From SPCO01 sp964427285 (GTDB lineage: Bacteria; Chloroflexota; Limnocylindria; Limnocylindrales; CSP1-4), in NCBI GenBank assembly GCA_964427285.1, contig CAYRTS010000020.1, forward strand, positions 1-44,346: 44,346 nt of DNA. The letters run 5' to 3'. Under the pieces are notes generated by a model. That model was not told the origin of the DNA. It ran no database searches and saw only the letters and a list, made by a program, of their open reading frames with translations. A program made the position numbers and the translations under genes. Each line of letters opens with the position of its first letter. Within the stretch, counting starts at the first letter, position 1. Positions 8,362-17,463 of the stretch are shown here, one piece after another.

Positions 8362-9239
8362 GACGGATCGTCAAGGCGCGCCAGGACGGACCGCAACCGC
8401 TCCAGAATCGCGGCCTCATCCGGCCCGCGAGCATCCGCCAACTGCGTGCGCCAGAGCTCAAGGACCGCCTGGAGGTCCCGCAGTCGTTCGCTCAGGACAG
8501 TCGCGTTGGTGACCACGATACCGGCGCCCATGCCCGGGTCACCGCGGGCCAATCTCGTCATGTCCCGCCAGCCGCTTGCGGCCAGCTCCGAGGCAACCGA
8601 CCAGTCCGGACGCGGAGTGCCCGTGGGCAGGCCGGCCACCGCCTCAACGAGCGCGGCCGCCACGATGAATGGCAGGTGGCTGATCCCGGCGACGGCCCGG
8701 TCGTGGGCAGCACCGTCCATCACCAGGGACCGTGCCCGACAGGCGGTCACCAGGTCCATCACGCGCTCGACATCGCCGGGTTCGGCGTGCTGTCCGGGCA
8801 CGATGACCCAGGGTCGATCGACGAAGAGGTCCGCGCGGCTGGCCGCGTAGCCGCTGACCTCCAGCCCGGCCATCGGGTGCCCGCCCACGTATCGGAGACG
8901 GAGATCGTCAGCGCGGGTGCGCAGCGTGTCCTTCGTACTCGCCACATCGGTGATCACCGTTGATCCTGCCAGCAGCGTATTCCATGGACCGGCGAGGCTC
9001 CCGAGTGTCTCGAGGCAGGCCGTCGGCGGTCCGGCCAGGACCACGAGGTCAGCACCGTCGAGCACTCCCTCGGGGGTCTCGGCCGCTCGATCGATCACGC
9101 CGTCCGAGATGGCTCGCCGCGGCCCGTCGCCCGTCGGCGTCCAGGCCGCCATGGTCCAGGACCGACTCGCTTCGCCGACTCGCACGGCGCGCGCGATCGA
9201 TCCGCCGATCAGCCCGAACCCGATGAACCCGAGGTGCAT
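8358..9239 (-). CDS. tyrA: Prephenate dehydrogenase (TyrA family)
   Basis: TyrA oxidatively decarboxylates prephenate (or arogenate) with NAD(P)+ in tyrosine synthesis, in the cytoplasm. The 293-residue protein opens with the Rossmann dinucleotide motif GFIGFGLIGGS (4-14). It then has VVLAGPP, the VASTK segment and the GGHPMAG motif of prephenate binding, before a helical C-terminal dimerisation domain. No ACT domain is present. It follows trpB2 by 29 bp on the same strand, giving an aromatic amino acid pair, and overlaps the Nudix gene downstream. Confidence 0.93.
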   Translation of the reverse strand: MHLGFIGFGLIGGSIARAVRVGEASRSWTMAAWTPTGDGPRRAISDGVIDRAAETPEGVLDGADLVVLAGPPTACLETLGSLAGPWNTLLAGSTVITDVASTKDTLRTRADDLRLRYVGGHPMAGLEVSGYAASRADLFVDRPWVIVPGQHAEPGDVERVMDLVTACRARSLVMDGAAHDRAVAGISHLPFIVAAALVEAVAGLPTGTPRPDWSVASELAASGWRDMTRLARGDPGMGAGIVVTNATVLSERLRDLQAVLELWRTQLADARGPDEAAILERLRSVLARLDDPS

Positions 9240-9268
9240 GCCGCCGGGGCCGTTCAGGCTTCGGTCGT

Positions 9269-10639
9269 TCAGACCTTCGGCAGGCCGGCCAGCGCCGCCT
9301 GGACGCGCTCGAGGGGGTATTCGAAATCCTCGAGGTTGCCAGTCAGGTAGCGCTCGTACGCCGACAGGTCAAAGTGACCGTGGCCGCACAGGTTGAACAG
9401 GATGACCCGGGCCTCGCCGGCCTCCCTGGCGGCGATCGCCTCGTCCATCGCCACCCGGATCGCGTGCGTGGGTTCCGGCGCCGGCAGAATTCCCTCCGCT
9501 CGCGCAAAGGCCACGCCTGCCTCGAAGCTTGAGCGCTGATGCACGCTGCGAGCCTCGATGAACTTGTGTTCCTTGAGCAGGCTGACGAGGGGAGACATGC
9601 CGTGGTAGCGGAGGCCGCCGGCGTGGATGGGCTCGGGAATGAAGTCGTGACCGAGCGTGTACATCTTGGCCACCGGCGCCATCTTGGCTGTATCGCCGTA
9701 GTCGTAGGCGTAGACACCTCGGGTCAGGCTTGGGGCGGCTTCGGGCTCCACGGCGATGACCCGATAGCGCTTGCCCTCGCGGAAGTTCAGGCCGAGGAAC
9801 GGGAAGGTCAGACCGGCGAAGTTGGAGCCGCCGCCGGTGCAGCCGATGATGATGTCGGGCTCTTCACCGGCCATCCCCATCTGCTCGATGGCCTCCTGAC
9901 CGATCACCGTCTGGTGCAACAGCACATGGTTGAGCACCGAGCCGAGGGAGTACTTCGTATCGTCGCGGGTCGCGGCGTCCTCGACCGCCTCGCTGATCGC
10001 CATCCCGAGCGACCCGGGGTTGTCCGGGGTGACTGCCAGGACACTCCGGCCGTAGTTCGTAGTCAGTGACGGGCTGGCGACCACCTCCGCGCCGTAGGTC
10101 TCCATGAGGATCCGGCGATACGGCTTCTGGTCGTAGCTCGCCCGGACCATGTAGACCTTGACCTCGAGCCCGAACAGCGCGCCGGCGAAGGCCATCGCGC
10201 TGCCCCACTGGCCGGCGCCTGTCTCCGTGGCGATCCGCTTGACCCCCTGCTCCTTGTTGTAGAAGGCCTGCGGGATGGCGGTATTTGGCTTGTGGCTGCC
10301 GGCCGGGCTGCCGCCCTCGTACTTGTAGTAGATGTGCGCCGGCGTATCCAGGGCTCGCTCCAGGCGGTGGGCGCGATAGAGCGGGCTCGGCCGATACAGC
10401 CGATAGGCATCTCTGACAGGCTCGGGGATCTCGATCTCGCGCTCGGCCGACATCTCCTGGCCGATCAGGGCCATCGGAAACAGCGGCGCCAGGTCATCCG
10501 GTCCGAGCGGCCCGAGCGTCCCAGGATGCAGGTACGGCGAGGGCGGCACCGGAAGGTCTGCCGCGATGTTGTACCAGGCTCGCGGGATCCGCGATTCGTC
10601 GAGCACGAACTTGGTCTGGCGTGGATCGGACGGCGCCAT
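9269..10639 (-). CDS. trpB2: TrpB2-type tryptophan synthase beta chain
   Basis: A PLP enzyme predicted to make tryptophan from indole and serine without a standard TrpA partner. At 456 residues it has the long N-terminus and the EIP...YRPSPLYRA segment of TrpB2 proteins. The PLP lysine is in GSHKPNT (K117). ETGAGQWGSA, the phosphate-binding TGGGSNF loop and a C-terminal NLCGHG follow. No trpA is visible nearby. The start has AAGGAG 6 nt before the ATG. A promoter lies just upstream, inside the end of the preceding gene. Some TrpB2 proteins act on other indole or serine substrates, so physiological function is likely, not certain. Confidence 0.92.
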   Translation of the reverse strand: MAPSDPRQTKFVLDESRIPRAWYNIAADLPVPPSPYLHPGTLGPLGPDDLAPLFPMALIGQEMSAEREIEIPEPVRDAYRLYRPSPLYRAHRLERALDTPAHIYYKYEGGSPAGSHKPNTAIPQAFYNKEQGVKRIATETGAGQWGSAMAFAGALFGLEVKVYMVRASYDQKPYRRILMETYGAEVVASPSLTTNYGRSVLAVTPDNPGSLGMAISEAVEDAATRDDTKYSLGSVLNHVLLHQTVIGQEAIEQMGMAGEEPDIIIGCTGGGSNFAGLTFPFLGLNFREGKRYRVIAVEPEAAPSLTRGVYAYDYGDTAKMAPVAKMYTLGHDFIPEPIHAGGLRYHGMSPLVSLLKEHKFIEARSVHQRSSFEAGVAFARAEGILPAPEPTHAIRVAMDEAIAAREAGEARVILFNLCGHGHFDLSAYERYLTGNLEDFEYPLERVQAALAGLPKV

Positions 10640-10720
10640 GAGGGTCTCCTTGTGTCGGTCGTGACGGGTGAAAGTCCGTGGTCGATCATGCGTTGCCGGG
10701 CGGACCCCGGCGGGGACGCG

Positions 10721-10750
10721 AGCCTAGCGCGCCTGACGCCGTCCGCGCAA
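10721..10750 (-). promoter_or_regulatory. Promoter of trpB2-tyrA
   Basis: TTGCGC (10745-10750), an 18-nt spacer and TAGGCT (10721-10726) on the minus strand, about 80 nt before the trpB2 ATG. It overlaps the last codons of the preceding gene. No attenuator or T-box-like element was recognised in the leader. Confidence 0.5.
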
Positions 10751-11533
10751 CCAACGACGCCGTCGTGCCGGCGCCGATGTCCGCGAGAGCGTGAAGGCGG
10801 AACCTGCCACCGCAAATGGCACGATCAGCACGCCACCGACGACCGGGCCAACGTCGTCCCCCGACCTTCCACCCGTGCACGGGCGTGCGGCCGGATCGGC
10901 TCCCTTGTTGTGACCCGGCGGTAGAGCGTCCGCGACGGGGCATGGCGGGCGCAGGTTCACGGTCGTGACGATGGGCGTCGGGGTCGGGGTCGGAGTCGTC
11001 GGCACGACGGGCGTCGGGGTGGGCACGACCGGAGTCGGCGTTGGAGTCGGCGCGACTGGCGTCGGCGTTGGAGTCGGCGCGACTGGCGTCGGCGTTGGAG
11101 TCGGCGCGACTGGTGTCGGCGTGGGCACGACTGGCGTCGGTCTGGGCTTGGGAGCGGCCGGCGGAGGTGCCGATTGGTCCGGTTCATTGGCCGCGGGGGC
11201 CTGCGAACCCGCGGTCGCCGAGGCGAGGGGCGTCGACGTCGCGGTCGCGGTGGTGATGGGGTTCGCACTCGTCGGCGCTGGGGTGGCGACGACCGTGGCA
11301 CGCGGCGTAGGGGCGGACGAGGTCGGGGCGGTCGTTGGCTTCGCCGTCCCTGGGGCGGGCATTCCACCGGCATCGGACGCTGGCGTTGGGACGACTGCGA
11401 CCGGCCCAGGGCTTCCGGTAGGGAGGATCGAAGGAGACAGTCCCAGGCCCCCGATACCGAGGGCTACGCCAGCGAGGACGAGGTTCACGACCCCGAGGGC
11501 GATGACGAGGCGAAGACGCTGGGCTGCCGTCAC
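10724..11533 (-). CDS. Membrane-anchored Pro/Thr-repeat protein
   Basis: Function unknown. From the GTG at 11533 the protein has 269 residues. It shows an N-terminal membrane segment (LRLVIALGVVNLVLAGVALG), a long Ala/Pro/Thr linker, then PTPTP repeats of the type TPVAPTPTP. A short cysteine-containing stretch (RPPCPVADALPPGHNKG...CTGG), a second hydrophobic helix and a basic tail end it. The layout suggests an extracytoplasmic spacer held at both ends in the membrane. The frame extends to GTG 11596, but a TACGAT -10 box at 11587-11592 overlaps that extension. The start is uncertain. Confidence 0.7.
   Translation of the reverse strand: MTAAQRLRLVIALGVVNLVLAGVALGIGGLGLSPSILPTGSPGPVAVVPTPASDAGGMPAPGTAKPTTAPTSSAPTPRATVVATPAPTSANPITTATATSTPLASATAGSQAPAANEPDQSAPPPAAPKPRPTPVVPTPTPVAPTPTPTPVAPTPTPTPVAPTPTPTPVVPTPTPVVPTTPTPTPTPIVTTVNLRPPCPVADALPPGHNKGADPAARPCTGGRSGDDVGPVVGGVLIVPFAVAGSAFTLSRTSAPARRRRWLRGRRQAR
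11037..11117 (-). repeat. Three 27-bp tandem repeats inside the Pro/Thr-rich gene
   Basis: Three consecutive 27-bp units differ at a single base. Each encodes nine residues of the TPVAPTPTP type. Degenerate copies extend on both sides. In-frame unit length allows copy-number change without frameshift. Confidence 0.9.
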
Positions 11534-11586
11534 TACGCTGTGGGTACTCCTGGTGCGGCACCGCGGACTTCCACCGCGACGCCGCG

Positions 11587-11592
11587 ATCGTA
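11587..11592 (-). promoter_or_regulatory. Candidate -10 box TACGAT
   Basis: TACGAT lies about 53 nt before the preferred GTG of the Pro/Thr-repeat gene. No clear -35 is seen. Confidence 0.3.
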
Positions 11593-11632
11593 CCACCCAA
11601 GCAGGGACCCGGAGTGCCGTTCGCGCACGGCG

Positions 11633-12256
11633 TCAGATCAGTTCGCTGATGCTCACTGGCTCGTACCGCGCTGGACCGCCGCCGGTCAGGCTCTCAAACA
11701 GGCCGATGCGATCAACGCGAACGGGGATCCGGACCTCCCCTGCGAGCTCGACCAGCCGCGCGCCGATCGTGCCGCCGGCCGCGACCCCATCGCACCTCGC
11801 CAGCGTCAGGTGTGCACGAAACGGCCTGGCCTCGGCCGCCCATCCGGCGTCCACCAGCGCACGATCGACCCGGGAAGCGAGGTTCGCCAGGTCATCCTCG
11901 CCGCTTCGCAGACCCAGCCAGAGCGCGCGCGGTCGGCCCGAAGGTGGAAACATGCCGCCTCCCCCGATCTCGACCTGGAATCCCCGTGCCTCGGCGGCCG
12001 CTCGCCGAACGGCATCCTTCGCCGCCTCGACCCGATCGTCGAGTGTCGGACCCAGGAAGCGCAGGGTCAGGTGGAGGCCGTCCAGTCTGACCCAGCGAAC
12101 GTCGCGTCCACCACCCGGGACGCCCAATTCGCGGACGCCCGCGACGAGCCCGGCTACCTGCTCCGCGGCCAGCGCAGGGAGGGGTGCGGCGATAAAGATG
12201 CGACGCCCCGGCAGATCGGCACCTGGCCAGCGCGGCCGTCCGCTCGGCGCGGTCAC
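11633..12256 (-). CDS. thpR: RNA 2',3'-cyclic phosphodiesterase (2'-5' RNA ligase family)
   Basis: The 207-residue protein is a 2H phosphoesterase. It has both HxTx motifs, HLTL at 62-65 and HLTL at 149-152, each in its expected context (GLHLTLRFLG and FRAHLTLARC). Family members hydrolyse 2',3'-cyclic phosphates on RNA ends and can ligate tRNA halves in vitro. The GTG start overlaps the ppa stop by 4 bp (GTGA), implying translational coupling. The longer frame reaching 12544 is a shadow of ppa. Confidence 0.9.
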   Translation of the reverse strand: MTAPSGRPRWPGADLPGRRIFIAAPLPALAAEQVAGLVAGVRELGVPGGGRDVRWVRLDGLHLTLRFLGPTLDDRVEAAKDAVRRAAAEARGFQVEIGGGGMFPPSGRPRALWLGLRSGEDDLANLASRVDRALVDAGWAAEARPFRAHLTLARCDGVAAGGTIGARLVELAGEVRIPVRVDRIGLFESLTGGGPARYEPVSISELI

Positions 12257-12774
12257 GCGCCGAGCGTGCCCGTCTCGTGGTGCCAGGCCGCGCGATCCGT
12301 GCGTAGAACCTCGAGCGCGCGGCCTCGATCGCGCCAGCCGAGGATCTCGACCGTCTTGTCCTCGAGCGCCTTGTACGTGGCGAAGAACTGCTCGATCTCG
12401 ACGAGACGGTGCGGGCGCATCTGATCGAGCGCCTCGATGTGGGCCTGATGGGCGTCGCCCAGCGCGACGCACAGCACCTTGAAATCGAACCCTTTCTCGT
12501 CGCGCATCTCCAGCCCGCCGACCGGCCGCGCCCAGACGTGGCAACCGGTGAACGTGGGCTCATCGATGATCAGAAGTGCGTCGGTGTGATCACCGTCGCC
12601 CGCCCGGGTGCCCTCGATAAACCCGTAGTCGAAGTTGTAGAACACCGCACTCGACAGGACGCGATCCAGCCGGAAGACGCCCGCGACTTCGTCGAACTCG
12701 TACTTGTTGCGACTGCCACGCGGAATTTCGACCACGATCTCGACCACGTCGGGGAACCCTGGGCGTTCGCTCAT
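12253..12774 (-). CDS. ppa: Inorganic pyrophosphatase (family I)
   Basis: It hydrolyses pyrophosphate to drive biosynthesis. The 173-residue length is typical. Active-site segments are visible: EIPRGSRNKYE, YNFDYGFIEGT, DGDHTDALLI, DEKGFDFKV and FATYKALE. The signature normally reads D-x-D-P/E-x-D. Here proline is replaced by histidine (DGDHTD), but the three metal-binding aspartates remain. The ATG has no SD and lies 6 nt after TATCGT, which suggests a leaderless transcript carrying ppa and thpR. Confidence 0.94.
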   Translation of the reverse strand: MSERPGFPDVVEIVVEIPRGSRNKYEFDEVAGVFRLDRVLSSAVFYNFDYGFIEGTRAGDGDHTDALLIIDEPTFTGCHVWARPVGGLEMRDEKGFDFKVLCVALGDAHQAHIEALDQMRPHRLVEIEQFFATYKALEDKTVEILGWRDRGRALEVLRTDRAAWHHETGTLGA

Positions 12775-12780
12775 GCCATC

Positions 12781-12786
12781 ACGATA
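12781..12786 (-). promoter_or_regulatory. -10 box TATCGT, leaderless start of ppa
   Basis: TATCGT ends 6 nt before the ppa ATG and no SD is present. No clear -35 is seen. Confidence 0.5.
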
Positions 12787-12907
12787 CCCGCGGTGCGGCT
12801 GGGCCGTTCAGGGCAGGGCGCCGCAGAGCACCGGAGCGAGCGCACATTGAAGTGCCTGAGCGAGAAGTGCAGGCAGCAACGCCGCCATGGACGGCCCAGC
12901 CGCACCG

Positions 12908-13984
12908 CTAGTCGTTGTAGAGGCGTTCCTCGATGAGTTTTTCCTGCACCGTCCGGCCGTTCGGGTCAAAGCAGCTGAACTCGAAGTGCTTTTCGAACTC
13001 TAGGTCCACGTTGTCCTGGCCGCCGCGGTTCTTCTCCACCGAGACCACCACCCAGTCACGGAAGCGCTGCGCCTGGTATGGGTTGAACTCGATGTTGACC
13101 TTGGCCACGATGTGGTACTTCTCGTTGAGGATCAGGATGATGTCCGCCTCGTAGTTGATCGCCGACGATCCGCGGAGGTGATAGTTGCGCAGCCGCGACG
13201 CCTTGAGGCCCTCCTTGTCGGCGGCCACGATGCAGACCAACGGGACGTCCTCGGACAGGGCAATGTCCTTGAGGCCGTTGACGAGATACGTGACCTTCTC
13301 GGTCTCGTTCTCCGGCTCCGGAATCTGCGGCACCTTCTGGAGATAGTCGACAAAGACGACCAGGCGCCGATCGCCGGACAATCGATGGTGCTCCTGGACC
13401 AGCTTGCGGATGTTGTCGATCGTGGATGCGGTCTGGGAGCCGCGCATCAGGAACAGGTTCTGGCCGTAGCGCGCGATCCGGTCCATCGAGGGTCGCAGGC
13501 GCGGGTTGTTGGCCATCTGGGCGCTGGCCTCACCCTCAGCCATCCACGTGCCGAGGATCTCCTTGCGCACGTCCTGGATCTTGATCGCACCGGTCTTGTG
13601 GGGCAGGTGGGCGAGCGCCGATTCCATGGCGATCAAGCGGTTGAGCAGGTACTGCTCGTCGTGTTCGAAGCAGATATAGAGGACGTTCGCCTGACCGCCC
13701 GAGGCCACGTTGCGCGCCATCTGGAGCGCCATGGTCGTCTTGCCCGTGCCCTGCGCTCCGCCGATCAGCAGCAGCTCGCCGGTGCGCAGCCCCGTCCCAA
13801 TGGTCTTGTCCAGGGGCGTGAAACCCAGCGGCACCGGCTGGTACTCGCTGACCTGACCGGAGGTGACCTTGTCGTTGAGCGTGACCAGCACATCAAGTGC
13901 GGATAGCGGGCGAAGGCTGCCTGTGTCCGTATCAAGGCGCCAGACCGGCGGTATCCGGGTTGTGCCTGGAGCGTCTGTACTCAC
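12908..13984 (-). CDS. DnaB/KaiC-like RecA-fold ATPase without the DnaB N-terminal domain
   Basis: The 358-residue protein matches the C-terminal motor of replicative helicase DnaB. The PLGFTPLDKTIGTGL entry is followed by Walker A GGAQGTGKTT (75-84), FEHDEQYLLNRL, Walker B VVFVDYLQKV and LRGSSAINYEADIILIL. The DnaB N-terminal primase-interacting domain is missing, and a short unrelated N-terminus (about 45 residues) takes its place. It is probably a DnaB paralogue with another role, not the replicative helicase. The GTG start has GGGAGG 10 nt upstream. It stands alone between ppa and the M20 gene. Confidence 0.8.
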   Translation of the reverse strand: MSTDAPGTTRIPPVWRLDTDTGSLRPLSALDVLVTLNDKVTSGQVSEYQPVPLGFTPLDKTIGTGLRTGELLLIGGAQGTGKTTMALQMARNVASGGQANVLYICFEHDEQYLLNRLIAMESALAHLPHKTGAIKIQDVRKEILGTWMAEGEASAQMANNPRLRPSMDRIARYGQNLFLMRGSQTASTIDNIRKLVQEHHRLSGDRRLVVFVDYLQKVPQIPEPENETEKVTYLVNGLKDIALSEDVPLVCIVAADKEGLKASRLRNYHLRGSSAINYEADIILILNEKYHIVAKVNIEFNPYQAQRFRDWVVVSVEKNRGGQDNVDLEFEKHFEFSCFDPNGRTVQEKLIEERLYND

Positions 13985-14110
13985 GCGGTGAAATCCTCCC
14001 GGGAATGGACAGTAACCCGTAGCGTAGCACCCGTATGCCGCTGATTCACCTACCTGGACCTCACCATTCCGCGGACCCTCGACAGGGCGACAGGTGCGGA
14101 GGCCCCATGG

Positions 14111-15496
14111 TTACCTCGGGAGGTCGACCAGCTCATCGAACATCCGGGCAAATGTCCGAATACCGGTTTCGTAATTGTTCAGGTCGATCCATTCGTTGGG
14201 TGCGTGCGCCCGCTCCCCCGGCTGGCTGAAGCCGAGCATCACGACCGGCAGCCCGAGGATCGATTCGAAGCTCGCACAGACCGGGATTGAGCCGCCTTCC
14301 CGGACATAGACCGGGAGCTGCCCGAACGTGGCCTCAAGCGCCCGGGCGGCGGCCAGCGTCGCGGGGTGGTCCTGCGGCGTGAGGCTGGGGCGCCCGCCGG
14401 AGATGTAGGTGACCGTCGTGGTCACCCCGGGCGGAGCGACCTCCTCGATGTACGCCCGCAGCTGCTCGAAGATTCGCGCCGGATCCTGGGCGGTCACCAG
14501 GCGGCAACTGATCTTGGCGTGGGCATGAGCCGGAATGATCGTTTTCCCCCCATCGCCCATGAAGCCGCCCCAGATCCCGTTGACATCAAGGGTCGGCCGC
14601 GCGCCCTTGCGTTCCAGGGGCGTGAACCCCACCTCTCCGACAAGCGCTGGAACGCCCAGTTCCTGGCGGAAGACCTCCGCGTCAAACGGCAGGGCGGCGA
14701 TGGCCGCCCGCTCGGTCGCGTCCAGCGCCACGACGTCATCGTAGAAACCGCGGACCCGAATCCGCCCGTCCGGACCCTTGAGCGCGGCGATGACCTGCGC
14801 CAGCGCATTGGCCGGGTTCTCGACAAGTCCCCCATACCCCCCGGAGTGGAGGTCAACGGCCGTCCCGACGACATCGATCTGGGCATACATCAGGCCACGC
14901 AGCCCGATCGTGATCGCCGGGAGGTTCCCCTCGAAGAAGCCGGTGTCGCTGATGATTACGACATCCGCGCTCAGGCGATCACGATTCGCGGTCAGCCACC
15001 GATCAAGGTTTACTGACCCCGATTCCTCCTCGCCCTCGAAGAGGTAGCGCACATTGACCGGCAGCGACCCACGGGTTCGCAGCAACGCCTCGGCTGCCAT
15101 CACGTGCGCATGAATGTGGCCCTTGTCGTCGGCGGCTCCGCGCGCCAACAATCGATTGTCGACGATCACCGGCTCGAACGGGGGCGAGGTCCACAGCTCG
15201 AGCGGGTCGACCGGCTGGACGTCGTAGTGGCCGTAGACCAGGATCGTCGGGGCGCCCGGCGCGTGGAGCCAATCGGCGTAGACCACGGGATGCCCGCCGG
15301 TTTCCGAGACTTCGGCGTGCTCCAGGCCAGCCCTGGTCAGGGCGTCGGCCAGCCAACCGGCGGCTCGGCGGCAATCCGCGGCGTGCGCCGGCAATGCGGA
15401 GATGCTGGGGATGCGCAGGAAGGCCCGGTACGAGTCGTAGCGCGCTTCGCGCGTCGCGTCCAGATGCTCGTCCAGCGTGACGTCGCGGGAGACCAT
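14111..15496 (-). CDS. M20 family metallodipeptidase
   Basis: A 461-residue cytoplasmic zinc peptidase of the M20 (dipeptidase/carnosinase-like) group. Metal ligands are in YGHYDVQP (H90, D92), RGAADDKG (D123/124) and EGEEESGS (catalytic glutamate about 156). Further ligands are in VIISDTG and, near the C-terminus, the HAPNEW segment. The inserted dimerisation domain contains LHSGGYGG. Its ATG is 5 bp after the ftsH stop, so the two are co-transcribed. The substrate is not predictable. Confidence 0.92.
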   Translation of the reverse strand: MVSRDVTLDEHLDATREARYDSYRAFLRIPSISALPAHAADCRRAAGWLADALTRAGLEHAEVSETGGHPVVYADWLHAPGAPTILVYGHYDVQPVDPLELWTSPPFEPVIVDNRLLARGAADDKGHIHAHVMAAEALLRTRGSLPVNVRYLFEGEEESGSVNLDRWLTANRDRLSADVVIISDTGFFEGNLPAITIGLRGLMYAQIDVVGTAVDLHSGGYGGLVENPANALAQVIAALKGPDGRIRVRGFYDDVVALDATERAAIAALPFDAEVFRQELGVPALVGEVGFTPLERKGARPTLDVNGIWGGFMGDGGKTIIPAHAHAKISCRLVTAQDPARIFEQLRAYIEEVAPPGVTTTVTYISGGRPSLTPQDHPATLAAARALEATFGQLPVYVREGGSIPVCASFESILGLPVVMLGFSQPGERAHAPNEWIDLNNYETGIRTFARMFDELVDLPR

Positions 15497-15501
15497 CGGC
15501 T

Positions 15502-17406
15502 TCAGGCCGGCTGGATGTTTGGCTCCGGAACCGGCTGGCCCGGCCCGACGACGGTCGGGATCCCGTGCAGCTCCTGCTTGGGCGGCAGGTCGCTGAACAG
15601 CGCCTCGAAGCCCTCCGCATCCACGGACTCCTCGGCCACGAGCTTTTCGGCCAGGGCCACCAGCTTGTCGCGATGGACGTTCAGGACCTCGGTGGCGCGT
15701 TCGAACGCCTTGTCGATGATCGCGCGAACCTCTTGGTCGATGGTCCGGGCGACCTCGTCGCTGTAGTCCCGCTGCTCGCCCATCGAACGGCCGAGGAAGA
15801 TCATCTCGTCGCGCTTGCCGAAGGAGAGCGGGCCGAGCTTGTCGCTCATCCCGAACTCGGTGACCATCCGGCGGGCGAGATTGGTCGCCTTCTCGATGTC
15901 GTTGCTGGAACCGGTCGTGGTGTCGCCGAAGATGAGGCGCTCGGCGACATTGCCGCCAAGGAGCCCTGCGATCTTGTCCTCGAACTCGGTCTTCGACTGG
16001 AGATAGCGATCCTCAGTCGGCAGGGCCATCGTGTAGCCGAGGGCCATGCCGCGGCTGATGATCGTGACCTTCTGGACCGGGTCGCACTTCGGCAGGATCC
16101 GCTGGACGACGGCGTGACCGCCCTCGTGATAGGCAATGATCGCCTTCTCCGCATCCGAAATGACGCGCGAACGGCGCTCAGGACCGGCCACGATCCGCTC
16201 CAGGGCCTCCTGGAATTCGGACATGCCGATGACCTTCTTGTTGCGCCGGGCGGCCAGGATCGCGGCCTCGTTGACGAGGTTGGCCAGATCGGCGCCGGAG
16301 AACCCGGGCGACTGGCGGGCGACGCCTTCGACCTCGACACCCTTGTCGAGCGGCTTGCCCTTGGTGTGGACCCTCAGGATCTCCGTTCGGCCGCGCATGT
16401 CCGGTCGATCGAGGATCACCTGGCGGTCGAACCGCCCGGGACGAAGGAGTGCCGGGTCCAGCACGTCCGGCCGGTTGGTCGCGGCGACCACGATCACGTT
16501 GGTGTTGGTATCGAACCCGTCCATCTCGACCAGGATCTGGTTGAGGGTCTGCTCACGCTCGTCGTGGCTTCCACCCAGACCGGCGCCACGCTGGCGGCCG
16601 ACTGCGTCGATCTCGTCCACGAAGACGATGCACGGGCTGTTGCGCTTGGCCTGATCGAACAGGTCGCGGACGCGGGATGCGCCGACGCCGACGAACATCT
16701 CCACGAATTCAGAGCCAGAGATGCTGAAGAATGGGACGCCAGCCTCGCCGGCGACGGCGCGAGCCATCAGGGTCTTGCCGGTTCCCGGGGGTCCGACCAG
16801 AAGGACGCCCCGCGGAATGCGGGCGCCTAGCGAGTTGAATTTCTCCGGGAACTTGAGGAACTCGACGACCTCCTGGAGCTCCATCTTGGCCTCGTCGACG
16901 CCGGCCACGTCGTTGAAGGTCACGACCGTCTTGTTGCCGAGAAACATCCGGGCTCGGCTCTTGCCAAACGAGAGGGCCTGGTTATTGGTCCCCTGGGCCT
17001 GGCGCATCATGAAGAAGATGAACCCGCCGATCACGAGGAGCGGCAGCAGGCCCGTCAGCAACAGGCCCAGCCACGAAGTGTCTGGTTCGGGGTCCGCCTT
17101 GAACACGTCCGAAGGCAAGGTGACTCCGCCGCGCGATGCAGCCTTGTTCATGTCGTCGAAGACGTCCGTCAGGATACTTGGCACCACGACGGTGTACGGG
17201 GCGGGATTGCCTTCAACCTTGACGGTCAGGACGTCGCCCATCTTGGTGACCGAGGCGACGCTGCCCGACTCGACGTCTGACAGGAACTCCGAGTAGCCGA
17301 CATCGACGGCGGGCGTGGTTGACTGGATCCACGTGAACAGCAACGCCGCGGTGCCCACGACGAGCACCAGCATGACGATGCCGTTCCGGAAGAACTTGGG
17401 ATTCAC
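15502..17406 (-). CDS. ftsH: ATP-dependent zinc metalloprotease FtsH
   Basis: Membrane-bound AAA+ protease for quality control. From GTG 17406 (GGAGG 6 nt upstream) it has 634 residues. Two membrane helices (about 9-26 and 112-133) flank a periplasmic/extracytoplasmic domain. Walker A GPPGTGKT is at 205-212, Walker B VFVDEID at 261-267, and the second region of homology contains NRPDVLDPALLRPGRFDRQ. The zinc motif is HEGGH (427-431) rather than the commoner HEAGH; the metal-binding histidines and catalytic glutamate are kept. The third ligand lies in TTGSSNDIEKAT. A TATACT box lies about 50 nt upstream. The frame's extension to 17493 is unlikely to be translated. Confidence 0.96.
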   Translation of the reverse strand: MNPKFFRNGIVMLVLVVGTAALLFTWIQSTTPAVDVGYSEFLSDVESGSVASVTKMGDVLTVKVEGNPAPYTVVVPSILTDVFDDMNKAASRGGVTLPSDVFKADPEPDTSWLGLLLTGLLPLLVIGGFIFFMMRQAQGTNNQALSFGKSRARMFLGNKTVVTFNDVAGVDEAKMELQEVVEFLKFPEKFNSLGARIPRGVLLVGPPGTGKTLMARAVAGEAGVPFFSISGSEFVEMFVGVGASRVRDLFDQAKRNSPCIVFVDEIDAVGRQRGAGLGGSHDEREQTLNQILVEMDGFDTNTNVIVVAATNRPDVLDPALLRPGRFDRQVILDRPDMRGRTEILRVHTKGKPLDKGVEVEGVARQSPGFSGADLANLVNEAAILAARRNKKVIGMSEFQEALERIVAGPERRSRVISDAEKAIIAYHEGGHAVVQRILPKCDPVQKVTIISRGMALGYTMALPTEDRYLQSKTEFEDKIAGLLGGNVAERLIFGDTTTGSSNDIEKATNLARRMVTEFGMSDKLGPLSFGKRDEMIFLGRSMGEQRDYSDEVARTIDQEVRAIIDKAFERATEVLNVHRDKLVALAEKLVAEESVDAEGFEALFSDLPPKQELHGIPTVVGPGQPVPEPNIQPA

Positions 17407-17457
17407 GAGAGGCCTCCGGATCGAACAGGCGACGACCGTGCGTCGCTGAATACGGGG

Positions 17458-17463
17458 AGTATA
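17458..17463 (-). promoter_or_regulatory. -10 box TATACT upstream of ftsH
   Basis: TATACT on the minus strand lies 51 nt before the ftsH GTG. The -35 region is unclear. Confidence 0.5.

Noticed and set aside
10640..10720. Tryptophan attenuator or riboswitch before trpB2
   Set aside because: No run of Trp codons, T-box-like element or alternative stem-loops could be recognised in the leader.
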